A DNA stretch of 64,000 bases from Cladophialophora immunda. Taxonomy: Eukaryota; Ascomycota; Eurotiomycetes; Chaetothyriales; Herpotrichiellaceae. The stretch lies in the NCBI RefSeq assembly GCF_000835495.1, contig NW_015622541.1, positions 8,122,001 through 8,186,000 of the forward strand, read 5' to 3'. Of the stretch, positions 10,620 through 22,817 are shown piece after piece (within the stretch, counting starts at the first letter, position 1; the number at the start of each line of letters is the position of its first letter). The notes beneath the pieces are model-generated. The model was given only the letters and a program-made list of their open reading frames with translations. It was not told where the DNA came from and did not search any database. A program made the translations under genes and the position numbers.

Positions 10620-12527
10620 TTAGAGAGTATATCTGAACAAAGGGCTCCGATCACCCATCTCCTGTAGCTGTTCTTCCGTGTATTTGGAGTGTATTTCTTC
10701 AGGAGTCATCTTTTCTCGCTGGTGATTGATCCGCTGGAGGCTAAACCGCAAAATCCACCCCGACACTATGGCGGTAAGGAGGACTGCTAGAGAGATAGAG
10801 TAGCCCGTCCAGTAATGCGGTGACTCGCGAGCCAAGTAGATGTTAGAGCCGATGGCGCCTCCAAGGTTGCCCACCGTTAGTTGCAGAGCCATCCCAATGT
10901 TACGCTTCCAGTTGCCTGCGAGGTTGTTTGCTGTGTGGCCGCATCATGTAGTGTTAGACAATCTGTCTATCTTTACCAACTGTTCTTTGGGCAATCCACT
11001 CACCATTCCAAGCTATGACCCCGCAAAGAGACGGATAGAAGCCTGCCGCGACAAGAAAGAGCATCCCATAGCGTGCTCCAGGCCATTTCTCCTTCGGAAG
11101 TGTCATCAAGATTATAAACGCCACTGCGCATAATTTGAATGGATACAGGATCACAGAGGACCGAGTCTTCCACTTATCGCCATACCAGCTGCTAATGAGC
11201 ACCACGATAACAGCCAGCATGTAGATAGGGATCGTAAGGAGTTGCTGTGAATTCATGGTCAGAAAAGTGCCGAGAAGATCAAGGCGAGATCATACCGCTT
11301 CGGCTGCGGAGTAGCCCAGTCCCTTGATGGCAGCAGGCAAGGAGAATACGAAACTGCCGGCATCAGATCAATGGTCGGACGGAGAGGATCGAGGTGAATA
11401 ATGTGGGCACTCACCCGTATCCTGGAATAGTGTTGCCCCAGAATACCAGCACCGATAGATATATTTTCCAATCTGTCAACGCCTGCTTAAGATACTTCCA
11501 TTTGAAGACATCACGATCCTTGGCCGCAATTTTACTGTCGGTCGAGAGTCGCTGGATGAGAAATGCCTTCTCCCCCTCAGAGAGAAATCCAGCCTTCTCG
11601 GGCGATGAACATAATATGAATGGTAGGGTAATCCCAAGGGCGACCGTGAGCATTCCTTCGATGATGAAGATCCTATACAGCACCCCCAGCTGGTCAACTC
11701 ATGTCTTGGAAAGACAAGTAAAGTATAAAGAACTGACCATCTCCATCCTTCTAAGCCTGCGATGCCCTCCATTTTTTCAATTGCAAATGCAAGGAGCCCC
11801 GAAAATGCCCCGGCAAATGAAGCTGCGGTGTAGAAGACGGCTAGTCGTGTTTGGAGTTCGTATCGGCAGTACCAGGATGTGAGGATATATGTCGCTGCGG
11901 GGAACGTGCCAGCCTGGTTCCAGTTAATCGAGATCGTAATTCTCTTGCTTTATATCAATCGATTTGTGAGTATTAGAATCACATACTTCTGCCAATCCCA
12001 AGAAGAATCGAGCGGCAAGAAGACCGGCGTAGTTTTGAACGATACCCATCAACGTCATGACCGTGCCCCAGGTTATCACAATGATCGGAAGCCAAACAAT
12101 TGGTTTTAATATCTTCAGGACGATGTTGCTTGGGACCTCAAATAAAGCGTAAGGGAAGAAGAAGATGGTCAGGCACATGTTGTACTGCTGATCAGTGAGG
12201 CCCAGGGTGGAGGTCAGACCTGCAACTCGAGTATTTCCAACTAAAAAGGCAAAGATTAGCCACCCATAGTAGGCCGGTAGATATTGAAGCATTGAAAACC
12301 TTACTATTTCCTCGGTCAAGATATGACATGAGGTAAATAAAGGTCAGCACAGGCAAGACGCGAAAATCGACTCGCCGCAAGACCTTCTTCAACTCCGCTG
12401 GATCGATGTCGGCATTTGCTTCCAGGGCAGCCAGATCCTTCTCAACCACCTCCGCGTGCAACGTTTGCTCCTTCTGAACATCGATCACAGGCCCTACTCT
12501 ATTCTTTCGACGTACGAAAGTCGCCAT
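10620..12527 (-). CDS. MFS transporter, allantoate permease/nicotinate-type (ACS family)
   Basis: Seven exons, complement(10620..10930, 11004..11244, 11296..11353, 11415..11672, 11738..11913, 11987..12240, 12305..12527), encode 506 residues. All six introns (51-73 bp) have good borders and fitting phases. Family hallmarks appear across the junctions: IYLMSYLDRGN/IGNTRVAG in TM1, FFPYALFEVPSNIVLK, AARFFLGLAE/AGTFPA, GWRW/IFIIEGMLTV, VIAWN/ANNLAGNWKRNIGMA, and a cytosolic tail rich in charged residues. This is the Dal5/Tna1-like group of organic-anion symporters. The N-terminal 50 residues are polar. It is divergent from the bZIP gene at 13324, across about 800 bp. The substrate is unknown. Confidence 0.9.
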
Positions 12528-13323
12528 GGCTGAAGACGTCTTGCGAGCTTGATCACCTGTCTGATTCCAACCCTGGCAGAGTTGTGCGAGTCGAGTTCCG
12601 GGCTGTATAAGAGTTGGGAGAGGTCATTAGATTGGATTAAGTCAATATCTTGAGATGAGGGTGCCATGCCATATATGGTCGAACATTGTTCTCCCCAATT
12701 GATACTTGTCGGGTTGACTATGCTGGAACGATAGAAGAGCCATTCCTCGATCTCGACTGACTCGCTCCTGACTAAGAATTGTCTGGTACCGTTACGCATC
12801 TAACTTCGTCTCTTCAGTGGCCTTGTGACGAGAAGGCCCGCGTCCACAATATCTCGGTTTCCTGCGCTAGCCCGTTCTCCAGCTGTTGATCTCTCGTTCC
12901 ATGAGGACTGAGACATTCGTTAAGGTTGGGTAATTCCTTGGCATAGATGTCTTCGAGTCAGAAGCTCGAGTCACGACCATGCCATACGAGGTTTGGTGCC
13001 TTCGGCCAACCTTCGGCTAGTCGGCTGCTGGGGGAGATGGGAAGACTGAGGGTTCACCCTGGGGTTTGGTTGTGGATGTGGATGAACCCCGCAAGACCTC
13101 GGAAAGCCGAAGCGGCATAGTTTGGCGAGATACAGCAATTTCGAGAATGCCACCAGTATTGGATTGAAATCATGATGCTCCAGATTTCATGGCGTAGTCC
13201 AATTGAGGCCGATGTTTTGTTCGTCACAAAGGGCGAAAAGGGCGTACGATTTCAGATATATCACGTGGGTTGAATTTCTTGCACAAATATAACTTGCAAT
13301 CAAAGGCTCCTCAGCACGGCAAC
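12528..13323. promoter_or_regulatory. Divergent promoter between transporter and bZIP genes
   Basis: This 796 bp region serves the ACS-type transporter on the minus strand and the bZIP regulator on the plus strand. It contains a CACGTG palindrome at 13262-13267. No gene was recognised inside it. Confidence 0.5.
13262..13267. promoter_or_regulatory. CACGTG palindrome upstream of the bZIP start
   Basis: The G-box/E-box palindrome CACGTG, within ATCACGTGGG, ends 56 bp before the bZIP ATG. It is a known target type for bHLH and some bZIP proteins. A single hexamer also occurs by chance, so this is only a candidate site. Confidence 0.3.
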
Positions 13324-15119
13324 ATGGTAGAGAAAGAGGAACAAAGGCGGGCCAAAAAAAGGGCCGCGGACCGAGCTGCTCAACGGGCACACCGCCAGCG
13401 CACGAAAGACTACATTGCTCATCTCCAGAAGACGATTGAAGCTTGTCGAACGGACAGCCAAACGGATCTGGTCAACAAGCTGCTCGCTCAGAATGAAGCC
13501 CTTTATGCAGAAATTGAGAGATTGCGCAAGCTTCTAGCAAACGATCGGCGCGTCCCTCGTCCCATTTACATTAATGATAGCGCTTCCTCTCCGGACGGGT
13601 GTTCCTCGACCAGCGAAGAAGGCAGGAATCAGCTGAGTTGAGTTAAGCTCCGCCTTCAAGTGTCTTGATGTTCAATATTGACAAGGCGTCAGGGAATGGC
13701 ACCAGCATGCAATATACCGAACCGATCCTCACGTCGACAGCTAATGGTGCAGGAGGGACACCGGGTCGAGTGCCACACGGTTTCGAAGTCTGGCCAAGTG
13801 CGAACAATGCATCAATTCAGAGAACGGGAGAAATGGCGACCCTCGACTCGGAGCATTTCCTGGGCCCGGAATCCCTGGAGTTTTCTCAGAATAGAGTCGA
13901 ACGGCCCGAAGATGCCGGCCATACCACAGAACGACAGAGGCTGGATGTACTTGCCACGCAAATAGAAGCTCCAGGATTCTTAGAACAGGTCGTCAGCTCA
14001 AGACTCGCTACCCAGATATTTGATAACATGGATGACGTTGAACCACGGTGCAAGATCTGGTCTGCCGTGAATGAGATTCTCAGCAAAATCCTGCACATGG
14101 ACGAGCGACAGGCCGAGCAAGCCCAATCCATTCACCCTGGGTCGGTTTTCTTGGGAATTCGAGATGGCTGGGATACATTGGACCCAGATCAGCAGGAGAA
14201 TCTTATTGTTCGAATTCTGAGCGAGTATGACCAGCAGGTCTGGGCTGGCATGGACCCGATCAATCGTCTAGCGATTGCACATAAGAACGAACGACTTATG
14301 AAGGTCAGTCAGGACCCCCTACACTCTGCCCGTTTGCATCGCGACTTAAGGGTATGCTTTAATTTCTAACCCACGAGACAGTACATATTGAGCACCAATA
14401 GCACTGACTTTGAGTGTCTTCCATACTGGCAGAGGCCTAGGTTTGTTTTCCGTCCTGCTGTGCAGCGTTGATCGAGGGACCTGACGACAACAGTCTAAAG
14501 ACCAGAGTTCACAAACACGATATTGCAATTGACTTCCATGCCTGGTGAGCTACAAACCAGAACCCTCAGTGCCGGGCATATTGATTGGCTCATCCTCCAC
14601 CACCTGCCATGCAGGCCAGGGCTTCGCGAAAAGTTTACGCACCATTGTCAGCTTTACATGACCAACAAATGGTCCCATTCTTTCCAGATACATTTCAAAT
14701 TTGCATGGCCATTCTCTTTCGAAGATACCTACAAGGAGGATCCCATCACAGGAAAATACTTCCCCAGTCCCCTCTTCGAGAGATATCACCGCGACTTGAG
14801 GCACTGGCGGATGGAAGACGGGTTTTTCGAGATTTTCCCGGATTTCAGGGAAATTATGACGATCGCAACCTCGCCTTGTCAACAAAACAACAACATTAAT
14901 CCTCCCAAAGAAAAATCCTCATGTAGGGATGCTGAGCCGGAAATATGCCAAGCTTTGCCCACGTCTTCCCTAGAGCAACACGGAGAGAGTAGCGGACCTT
15001 TTTCCTCCATGCTGTTCGATTACGGTGTAACGGCTGGAACAATCGCTAGCCGTCATGTAGCTTGGACTTCTGAAGTTTATCCTGGATTCGAAGGGTTCGT
15101 TGAAGGGGTATTGGCGTGA
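13324..15119 (+). CDS. bZIP transcription factor with DUF3425 C-terminal domain
   Basis: Five exons, 13324..13636, 13693..14303, 14382..14440, 14494..14544 and 14615..15119, give 512 residues. Residues 1-70 form a basic-leucine zipper: a basic region KKRAADRAAQRAHRQRTKDY, then heptad leucines through LLAQNEALYAEIERLRKLL. The C-terminal half matches DUF3425: GLREKFTHHCQLYMTNKWSH, then WPFSFEDTYKED and ending in FFEIFPDFREIM. Introns 2-4 have clear borders; intron 1 (GTTGAG..GTCAG, 13637-13692) has a weaker donor but its phase fits. bZIP-DUF3425 proteins are common fungal regulators of stress and secondary metabolism. It lies between a transporter and the TPP enzyme/acyl-CoA ligase pair and could control either. 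Confidence 0.85.
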
Positions 15120-15685
15120 GACGCGGATGAAAACAAGCCTTAGTGCCACTGGGAACTCCCTGCAGTGAGAAAGGCTTCGCAAGCATGAGCCAACGGAGAC
15201 TGCCCAGGTATGAACGGAGGGAGACTAGTATTACAGGGTTTTGTGGCCGGGCATTAGATAGTATTTGATATTTGTGTGGAGGTTATGGAGATTCCAGATA
15301 AGCCAAGCAGTCTCTTCAACTGAAAGATGAAGGAGTAAGAAGGCGTATCAAAGATTAGAGTCAGGCTGACCTATTCTTTCAATGTCGTTACTAATTCCTG
15401 TACTATCCTGGATTTCATGGTAGCGTGACTCTGGCATCTGTTGAGGAGCATATTCGTTGCTGCTACAGGGATCCTACTGACTCGCAAATCTGAATCTCCC
15501 CATGACTTTCATTTTGAATTTACTTTTGAATTCCACGGAACGATCTCGGCCTGACATTTCTCAATGTCGCGCCACCAAGCAGTCAAGGCTCTTCCCTCAA
15601 CATATGTTGATGAAGTTGTTGTCGCCAACGGGAAGTAAACTGATCACATAGACGACGTGACTTTTGACAAATTTCTTAGAACTCT
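15120..15685. other. Intergenic region upstream of the TPP enzyme gene
   Basis: This 566 bp stretch holds the 3' end of the bZIP gene and the promoter of the TPP-dependent enzyme. No gene was recognised in it. Confidence 0.45.
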
Positions 15686-17628
15686 ATGGCGCTCCCAACA
15701 GGAGCTCAAGTTATCGCACAAGCACTTCAGCAATTGGGTGTGACCGCTGTCTTTGGACTCGTTGGCGTTCCAGTGGGAGTGCTGGGTGAAGAAATCATCA
15801 AGATTGGGATTCGGTTCATTGGGTTTCGGAATGAGCAAGCCGCATCATACGCAGCGAGCATCTATGGCTTTCTGACTGGGAAGCCCGGCGTGTGTCTCGT
15901 GGTTGGAGGTCCGGGCGTGCTACATGCAATGGCTGGAGTAAGTTTCTGGATAACGACATTGTGCCCGCGCTCTGTATAGTTGTCAACCATGCCCGCTTGC
16001 TAATTCTCTTGACCTTTGTGATAAACAGATTGGAAACTCGTCAGCCAATTGTTTTCCAATGCTTCTACTCGCCGGGTCTTCCGAGTCCTACCTCACCACC
16101 AAAGGGGCGTTTCAAGAGCTCGATGCCGTGTCCCTGCTTACACCTCACACCAAGTTAGCGTTGCGTCCTTCAAGAATCGACCTCCTCCCAGAATTGATTC
16201 ACACCGCATACCGGACATCGCTGTATGGCGTACCCGGGCCAACAGTGATTGACCTTCCTGGAGACATTCTCGAGGGCAGACCGGACAGCAGCATGGACAT
16301 CATCCGTCCACTGCGAGCCCTCCCACCTGCTCCGCGGTTCGCGGCTGATCCAAGTAAAGTTGCATCCGTGGCTGCGCTACTGAAGGCCAGCAAAGCGCCT
16401 CTGGTGGTCATTGGCAAGGGGGCGGCGTATTGCCGAGCAGAAAAATCGATCCGCCAATTCATTGATTTGACACAATTACCCTTCCTGCCCACACCGATGG
16501 GCATGGGCGTTGTTCCTGATTCTCACCCATGCAACGTCTCGGCTGCCCGCTCAGCGGCTCTATCTCATGCGGACACCGTGTTGGTGCTTGGAGCCAGACT
16601 CAACTGGATCCTCCACTACGGCGAGGACCCGAAATGGAATCCGTCAGCGACAATTATTCAGGTCGACATTAAGCCCGAGGAAATTGGTAGAACCGGAGGT
16701 AACGCAACACTGGGCCTCGTAGGCGACATCACTGTTGTGGTGGACCAGCTTCGAGTCGAGATGGGTGAGAAATAGCAGTTTCATAGTCATGACGTTGAGT
16801 ATTTTGCGTGCCTGAAGACAGCGGCAGCTAAGAATTTGAAACGGGCATATCGGTTGGCGCAAGAGCCGAAGATGGCAATGACATATTATCGGGCATTCGA
16901 CATCATCAGAAAGACTCTGGAGACTCTGTCCTCCTCCGAGAACGGGGAGATCCTTTGGATCGCCGAAGGTTCCAACACGATGGACATCTCGCGGTCAATA
17001 TTTCCCGTGGAATCTCCCCGGTCCCGGCTCGATGCCGGCACTTACGGAACCATGGGCATTGGGCTTCCCTATGCGATAGCCGCACACCTGGTGCACAATG
17101 AGCTTCAGGAGGAGGTCGGGGAAACATCGATGAGAAAAAGCAAGAAAAAGATCGTCGCCATCGAAGGGGACAGCGCGTTCGGCTTCTCGGCAATGGAAGT
17201 GGAGACTATGGCGCGGTATGGCATGGACGCGTTGATATTCGTTATAAACAACAACGGCATCTACCACGGCGACGGGGATGATGCGGAAGAATGGGCTCGA
17301 AAGAAGCAGAGAACTCTGCAAGGTCAGTGTGGAGGCCTCAGGAGCACGAGCCTCGGTTGGCAGGTTGGCTACGAGGGAATCGCAACGTCGTGTGGTGGAG
17401 TAGGATTCCGCGCCCGTACGCCCGCAGAGCTGGCCCAGGCTACGGAGCGAGCGTATCGTGCCACTATACCTGCCGTGGTGAATGTCATTATCGAGGCCGG
17501 AAGTCCTCCTGAAAAGGTGAGATATGTGTATCCTCCAGGAAATATCCGTGCTCAAGAACTAACGAGCAAATTTGCAGATGTTCAGCTGGCAGGCAAATCG
17601 TCCACGATCAACCTCTTCAAAATTATAG
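15686..17628 (+). CDS. TPP-dependent oxalyl-CoA decarboxylase / 2-hydroxyacyl-CoA lyase family enzyme, peroxisomal
   Basis: Four exons, 15686..15937, 16029..16764, 16822..17516 and 17578..17628, encode 577 residues. The N-terminal TPP domain has [10 protein letters not shown] and the [11 protein letters not shown] segment with the cofactor-activating glutamate. The middle domain has [12 protein letters not shown] and [12 protein letters not shown], which place it in the oxalyl-CoA decarboxylase/2-hydroxyacyl-CoA lyase group rather than pyruvate decarboxylases. The C-terminal TPP-binding domain has the [28 protein letters not shown] motif. The last small exon adds MFSWQ and ends in SKL, a peroxisomal PTS1 signal, which supports that exon. 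It would cleave formyl-CoA from a 2-hydroxyacyl-CoA or decarboxylate oxalyl-CoA; which one cannot be decided here. It is convergent with the acyl-CoA ligase 188 bp away. Confidence 0.9.
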
Positions 17629-17815
17629 GCAGGCTATATAGACACGAAGACAAAAATAAGATGAAATGTCCTCTCATTGCAAGTATATCTTTGGGAATGC
17701 AAAACAAATTCGTTTCGACGAGACCATGATCCAGTTGAGACGCCAATGTGATGAAGGAACATGGCAAATTGAAGTCCCGAAGGAACAGCCTTGTGTTTTG
17801 TCTTCTATCTACTGT

Positions 17816-19909
17816 TCAAATCCTTGCTTTAATCTCTCCGAAAATTCGAGCCTGATCTCTTTGGGCCCAGGCTTTGACCACCCTGCGGTGTGTCTTCCCA
17901 CTCGGCAGCTTTGGAACGTCTGAAACAGACGCAACGCCTCCTGAAAGCCACTTGTGCTTCGAAAGATGTGACTTGACCCAGCTTTGAACGTTTTCTTCCG
18001 TGAGAAGCCCCCAGGCTGCATCCTTGGGCTTTACATAGGCTCGCGGTCGCTCGCTCTCACCACTGTCAAGATTTGCAGGAGATTAGCGTGCAAGCGAGGG
18101 AGGAAATGCATTAGGGCGGACGGCATGAAGCTGTACACCCATGTCCAGCAAGCAGGGGAGACTCACGACTTGATTCCTATCACAGTGGCGTCTGCGATAT
18201 CTTCGTTCTTGAGAAGAACTGCTTCTAATTCCGCAGGTGACACTTGGAAAGCGTTCACTTTTATAAGTTCCTACCAATTGCAAATCGTGTTGTCAGTTGT
18301 TGCCGTAGATGCAACCCGTTGACGGAAGTGACAATCAATACCCCTTAGAAATTCAGACAAGGGTAAGACTATTACCACTTACCTTTCTGCGATCAACGAT
18401 TCTAAAGTAACTGTTTTCGTCAAAGTGAGCGATATCTCCGGTTCTAAGCCAGCCCGCATCGTCGAAAGTGTCTCTTGTCGCCTCTTGGTTTTCAAAGTAT
18501 CCCAGTGCTACGTTCGGCCCGCGCAAGTGTATCTCCCTTTTGACACCGGGCGATACTACCTCAGTGTCGTCTTCGCCAATCAGCTTGGCTTCCATGTTGG
18601 GAATGAGCACTCCGACCGTGCCGACATGGTCTATCCACGACCTGGGGATCAGGGTCGCCGCACAAGTAGCCTCAGTCATGCCCCAGCCTTGCGCCACTCG
18701 GGCTCTACGCTGGAGCCGCTCGTGCACTGATGTCTGTAGTTCTGTGGAAAGCGGTGCCGAGACACAGAGGATGTTTTCTACCGATGACAAGTCGAAATCT
18801 CCAACCTCTGGTCGCTTGGCAAAGAGGAGAAGCACAGGAGGTATTGAATGGAGTCGATTGATGCGATACTTCTGTATCGCATTAAGGTAATCGATAAATT
18901 TGAAGCGTCTCATGATGTAAGTTCTGATTCCGAGACGTGGGGCAAACATGAAGGTGTAAATCTGGCCATAGGCATGGAACATGGGCAGAAAGACCAGCCA
19001 TCTCTCGCTGGGTGAAAATCCTAAGGTAGCTTGAGTTTGCTCGACATTCGCGATCAGGTTGCGGTGAGACACACAAACGCCTTTCGGGAGTCCAGTCGTA
19101 CTGTTTTCACGCTGGATCAGCAAATGTCTGATAGCCTGAAGTTCAATGAAAGAGAGTCTTATGGACCATACGCATACCCAGATGAGAAGTTGATGACAGC
19201 TGTTGTCGAAATGGACTCTGATGGCGTGAGGTTGAGCCATGCCCAGCCCTTGGCGATGGAAGGCACCAGGTCGCGCCAGTCTGGAATGCCATGAGTCGGA
19301 CCATAGTGACGATCTGAGAATAGAACAAGGATGTCCTCTGTGAGCCCTGCCTGGAGAGTTGCTGCAGCCCCGGCCTGGGCGGACTCTGGCTCAACCAGGA
19401 TAATCTTTGCTCGAGTTTTCTTGATCTGATAAGCCAGCTCTGTGGATTCACATCGCATGGCAACCGAGTAAGCAAGAGAAAGTTGTTTTTTCAGATGTCA
19501 GAGGTTATCTTTGAGAAAGCAAAAGGGCCGTGGAAAAAGAAGGACTTGCGACTTATTTGGGGCCAGTTTTACCTGGAACTGTATAGTCTGGATTCAGACC
19601 TGAAAACGCCGCACCACACCCAACGATAGCGTAGAAGGCAATAGGCATGAAGATGTGGTTTTGCGAGAGCGTCAAGCATACGTCGCCCTGCTTGACGCCT
19701 CGACCACTCAGGTACGATCCTAACCGCTGCGTCCAATCCACAGCTTGACGACGGGATATCGTGTGAGAAGAGTCCTCTGCGTCGATCCATATAGGTGACT
19801 CATCATCCAATCGCGAAGATGGGTCCGAATCGGGGATATTAGGGAAAATGTAGTCGAGAAGTCCGAGCCGAGGGATCTCGAGGTCAGGAAGGGGAGACCG
19901 GATCACCAT
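17816..19909 (-). CDS. Acyl-CoA ligase (4-coumarate:CoA ligase-like ANL enzyme), probable peroxisomal
   Basis: Five exons, complement(17816..18062, 18167..18270, 18383..19100, 19178..19439, 19573..19909), encode 555 residues. The AMP-binding P-loop INFSSG/TTGLPKGV is rebuilt over an intron, and NPDYTVP/ELAYQIKK over another. Further ANL motifs are LPMFHAYGQ, VAQGWGMTEA, GWLRTGDIAHF, DRRK/ELIKV and the catalytic-lysine region KLPSGKTHRR near the end. The protein ends in ARI, a permitted PTS1 tripeptide. It should adenylate a carboxylic acid and load it on CoA. With the convergent TPP enzyme this suggests a two-step peroxisomal route (acid activation, then C-C cleavage or decarboxylation). An oxalate route of the Pcs60/AAE3 type is one option; an aryl or fatty acid is another. 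Confidence 0.9.
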
Positions 19910-20524
19910 CTTGGCAGCGTATTAATGCTGCAGACGGTAATGGCCTTCGGTCCAAGCAGTACTGGGTCCAAGTGATTCACAGGCTTAGATGGCTGTGGTT
20001 ACTCGAGGTCGGTCAACACAAAGATTTCATTTTCATGTTCAGATCCAGCCAGGCCCGATGGTATTTGACAAAGAAAGATGCACCCGAAAGCTATTAGACC
20101 ACAGCTCCGCTTAGGGAGTCCATGAGTCAGCTATATGACGCGGATGCGTGGACCTTTGTCTCTACCACCAATACTGAGTATCATACTCATTGTCTCTGTT
20201 GTTGCCTGGCTAGGCCTCCTGACTCGCAACAAACTCTGCACAATACATGCAGCATTTCCTAGTAATATCCAAAATGCTATTACCTTTTGGAAGGCTAAGA
20301 AACAATAGCGGCACAAATATTCAAATTGTCCCTGACAGCAAAAGCAATTTCTCTATAGAATTTTGATTGTTTGAGAGCTGAGATTCAAACCACTACTGCC
20401 AACATGTCACTCTCGAATAGCCCAGTCAAATCCGTCTAATTGATCTCTGCGTAATGTGAGCCGCCTTCCCATGCCAGAAAAACTTAGGACCTTTCGACGT
20501 CTGTGCCAGAATCAATCAGTCCAT
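19910..20524. other. Intergenic region: acyl-CoA ligase promoter
   Basis: This 615 bp stretch lies upstream of the ligase. It is AT-rich around 20150-20400. I see no gene in it. Confidence 0.45.
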
Positions 20525-22159
20525 TCATGCTCTTCTCTTATCATCCCTGACACTCGGGCCATAAATATACAAAGCCACGGGAACCGGAATCATCAGAGCA
20601 GCAAGACAGTCCAGGAGCGTGCCCGACGATTGCATGCAAAGGCTATTGTAAATGTAAGGAGCGAACAGAGGAAAACCTGCGGCGGCAAAAGATCGTAACA
20701 TCGTGTGACCGGCAATTGCCGAGGCCGGCCTGGGTAGGACCAGAGTGTGGGAGTTGGCAAAAATAGGTATCATCACAGCTGACTGGGAGACAGGTCAAAT
20801 CCACCTCTCTAGCTTCGCCTGAATGAGATATGTAATCGATGGCACGAAGGTTGCTAGCAAGCCGAAACCAGTGAAGATCCCGGACAGCGTGGGCAATATC
20901 CAGTGTATGTCCTGTCGATATCCAGACCAGCCAAACCGGGGGATGCCCAAAGAGAAAGCCACTGCGCCGGGAACGGCAATGGATAGCTGCCACTCTGGCA
21001 TCTGCCGGCCTCTGTTCCGATGTGCCTTCTTCGCAATACAGCCCTGCATGGCGCCGATACTTGCCATGCTGCAGACCTGGCCCACTATAAGACTTAGATA
21101 CGGTAGGCCACCTACACCAGGCTGCATGCGGCGGATCTATTGAAAAACGATCCGGTAACCCAACCAAGAAGAGGTAGAGCAAGGCATAGACAAAGGAGCC
21201 GAACAGGCTCATCAGCAGAACAACAGGATCTGAGATGAGTAACCTCAACGGGACGGCGAAGTAGTCAGCCACCAGGACCTTCCAGGTAAGCTTGGTTTAC
21301 TCATGACGAGCGATGAGTGAGAGCGCTCCATTGTCCCTGCGGAGGTGGCGAGCTCTTTTTTACTACAATGACTGGTGCGTATGTCTCGTTCACCACGAAG
21401 ACCATTGGGAGGAGGGTCGCTGCGCCAAGGATGCCGCAGAGATACTCTGTCCATACCCAGCCAGGAGATTCATTGATGACGATGAAGCCGGCGGTAGGCT
21501 GGGAGAGTATCGGATCCAGAAAAACAACGAACGCAAATGAAATCATGGAGATGCCGAGCGCCTTGCCGACAAACATGTCTGATCTCAGCGGCGATGCCAG
21601 CGTTAATGGGCCAGCCCCGAAGAACCCGCCGAGGAAGCGAAACGCCAGAATCGAAGCCATGTTACGGGAGGCACCAGTGGCAAAAGAGAAGACCATGAAC
21701 CCGGCGAGGGATATGGCGAACGAGATGTGCCGTCATTTGAGCTCTCAAAGGGGTGCCCAGATGCTTGGGCCAAACCCAAAACCTGGTACATATAGTGATA
21801 CGCACATCAAATCGAGCTCTCGACTGGTATCGTATTTACGTTCGAGGGAAGGCACGACTGTTGAGAAAATGGCTCTAGCTAACGTTACCACCATGGTGGA
21901 AAACGTCGTCAATGATGCGACCAGGATCCTACGAATGCAGTGCTCTTGTCAGTACGTTGGGGAAATGGGCAAGAAGCTAGATCTTTGCAGCATAATGGAC
22001 TCAGATGCCTTCTGCCCGGCGGTCGATTACGCGGGTTTAGCAGATCATCGGCCCCATCAAAGTCCTGGTATTCTAAGAAACCGTCAATTCTGGTATTGCA
22101 GTATGTGCTTTGTCAATAGCCTTCTTGGGCTGCTCCGGATATTCTTTGGTTTGACACAT
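20525..22159 (-). pseudogene. Broken DHA1-type MFS drug exporter
   Basis: Pieces of one DHA1 transporter lie in order on the minus strand but in several frames. In order they are: an N-terminal segment with GADDLLNPRN, a degenerate form of the family's GPDDPLNPxNW; TM1-2 with GFGFGPSIWAPL that runs into TGA and another TGA where a SEL.GR loop is expected; FRFLGGFFGAGPLTLASP; GWVWTEYLCGILGAA with NETYAPV; YFAVPLRLLISDPVVLLMS; IHWILPTLSGIFTGFGL; and a tail with LRSFAAAGFPLF ending at 20525. Frameshifts and stops between them cannot be explained by introns with good borders. Intact members are about 500-580 residues. This is a decayed copy; whether its loss mattered to the neighbouring genes is unknown. 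Confidence 0.8.
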
Positions 22160-22817
22160 CTTCGTGGGAGTTTCTAGTGACTATGGATGGGAAAAGGAAG
22201 AGATTGCTGTGGCTATAGGCAGGCTATCACGTTGAGAGCGCAGTGTTTAGATCGAACAGCCAACGATCAATCGATATCTCTCTGTGTGTGTTTTCTGTCC
22301 AGACACCTCGCCAGGCTGCTCCTCGAAAGACTGGCCAGGGTTTATAAGAGCACACGCGAAGGCGCGAATCAAGCAAAGCTTAGCTGCATGAGGCAATCTT
22401 CATAAGTCATACTAGGTCAACAACCCGGTATACGGCTTGAAACTACACCGACCGTGCACGCTCAAATACAAATAGAGCAGAAAAACTGCCTGTCCGATCC
22501 CGCATATATCTCGGACCGTGACAATTACTGAACAGCAGGGACCAATATCACATACTCCTGAGTTCAAATGCTAAATTGCAGTACGATGCCTAGCCACCCG
22601 CCGAGGGAAAGGGAGCCATGAAGACTGACCCACCCACGAGGGTACATCGCTCTGGTCCTCTCCCTAGTGTACGGCCGCAGCCTTGGCCAGCAATCACCAC
22701 CGCCAAATCATCAGGCCAAGCCTTTTGTCTTTGACAAAAGAACCAACAAAACGTCCTCCCTCGTAGCCTGGACATCTCCAAACAGTCGGATACATTTCTG
22801 TTTCCGTCTATCACTGC
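22160..22817. other. Intergenic region without recognised genes
   Basis: This 658 bp region separates the start of the broken transporter from the 3' end of the NmrA-like gene, both on the minus strand. Nothing recognisable was found. Confidence 0.45.
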
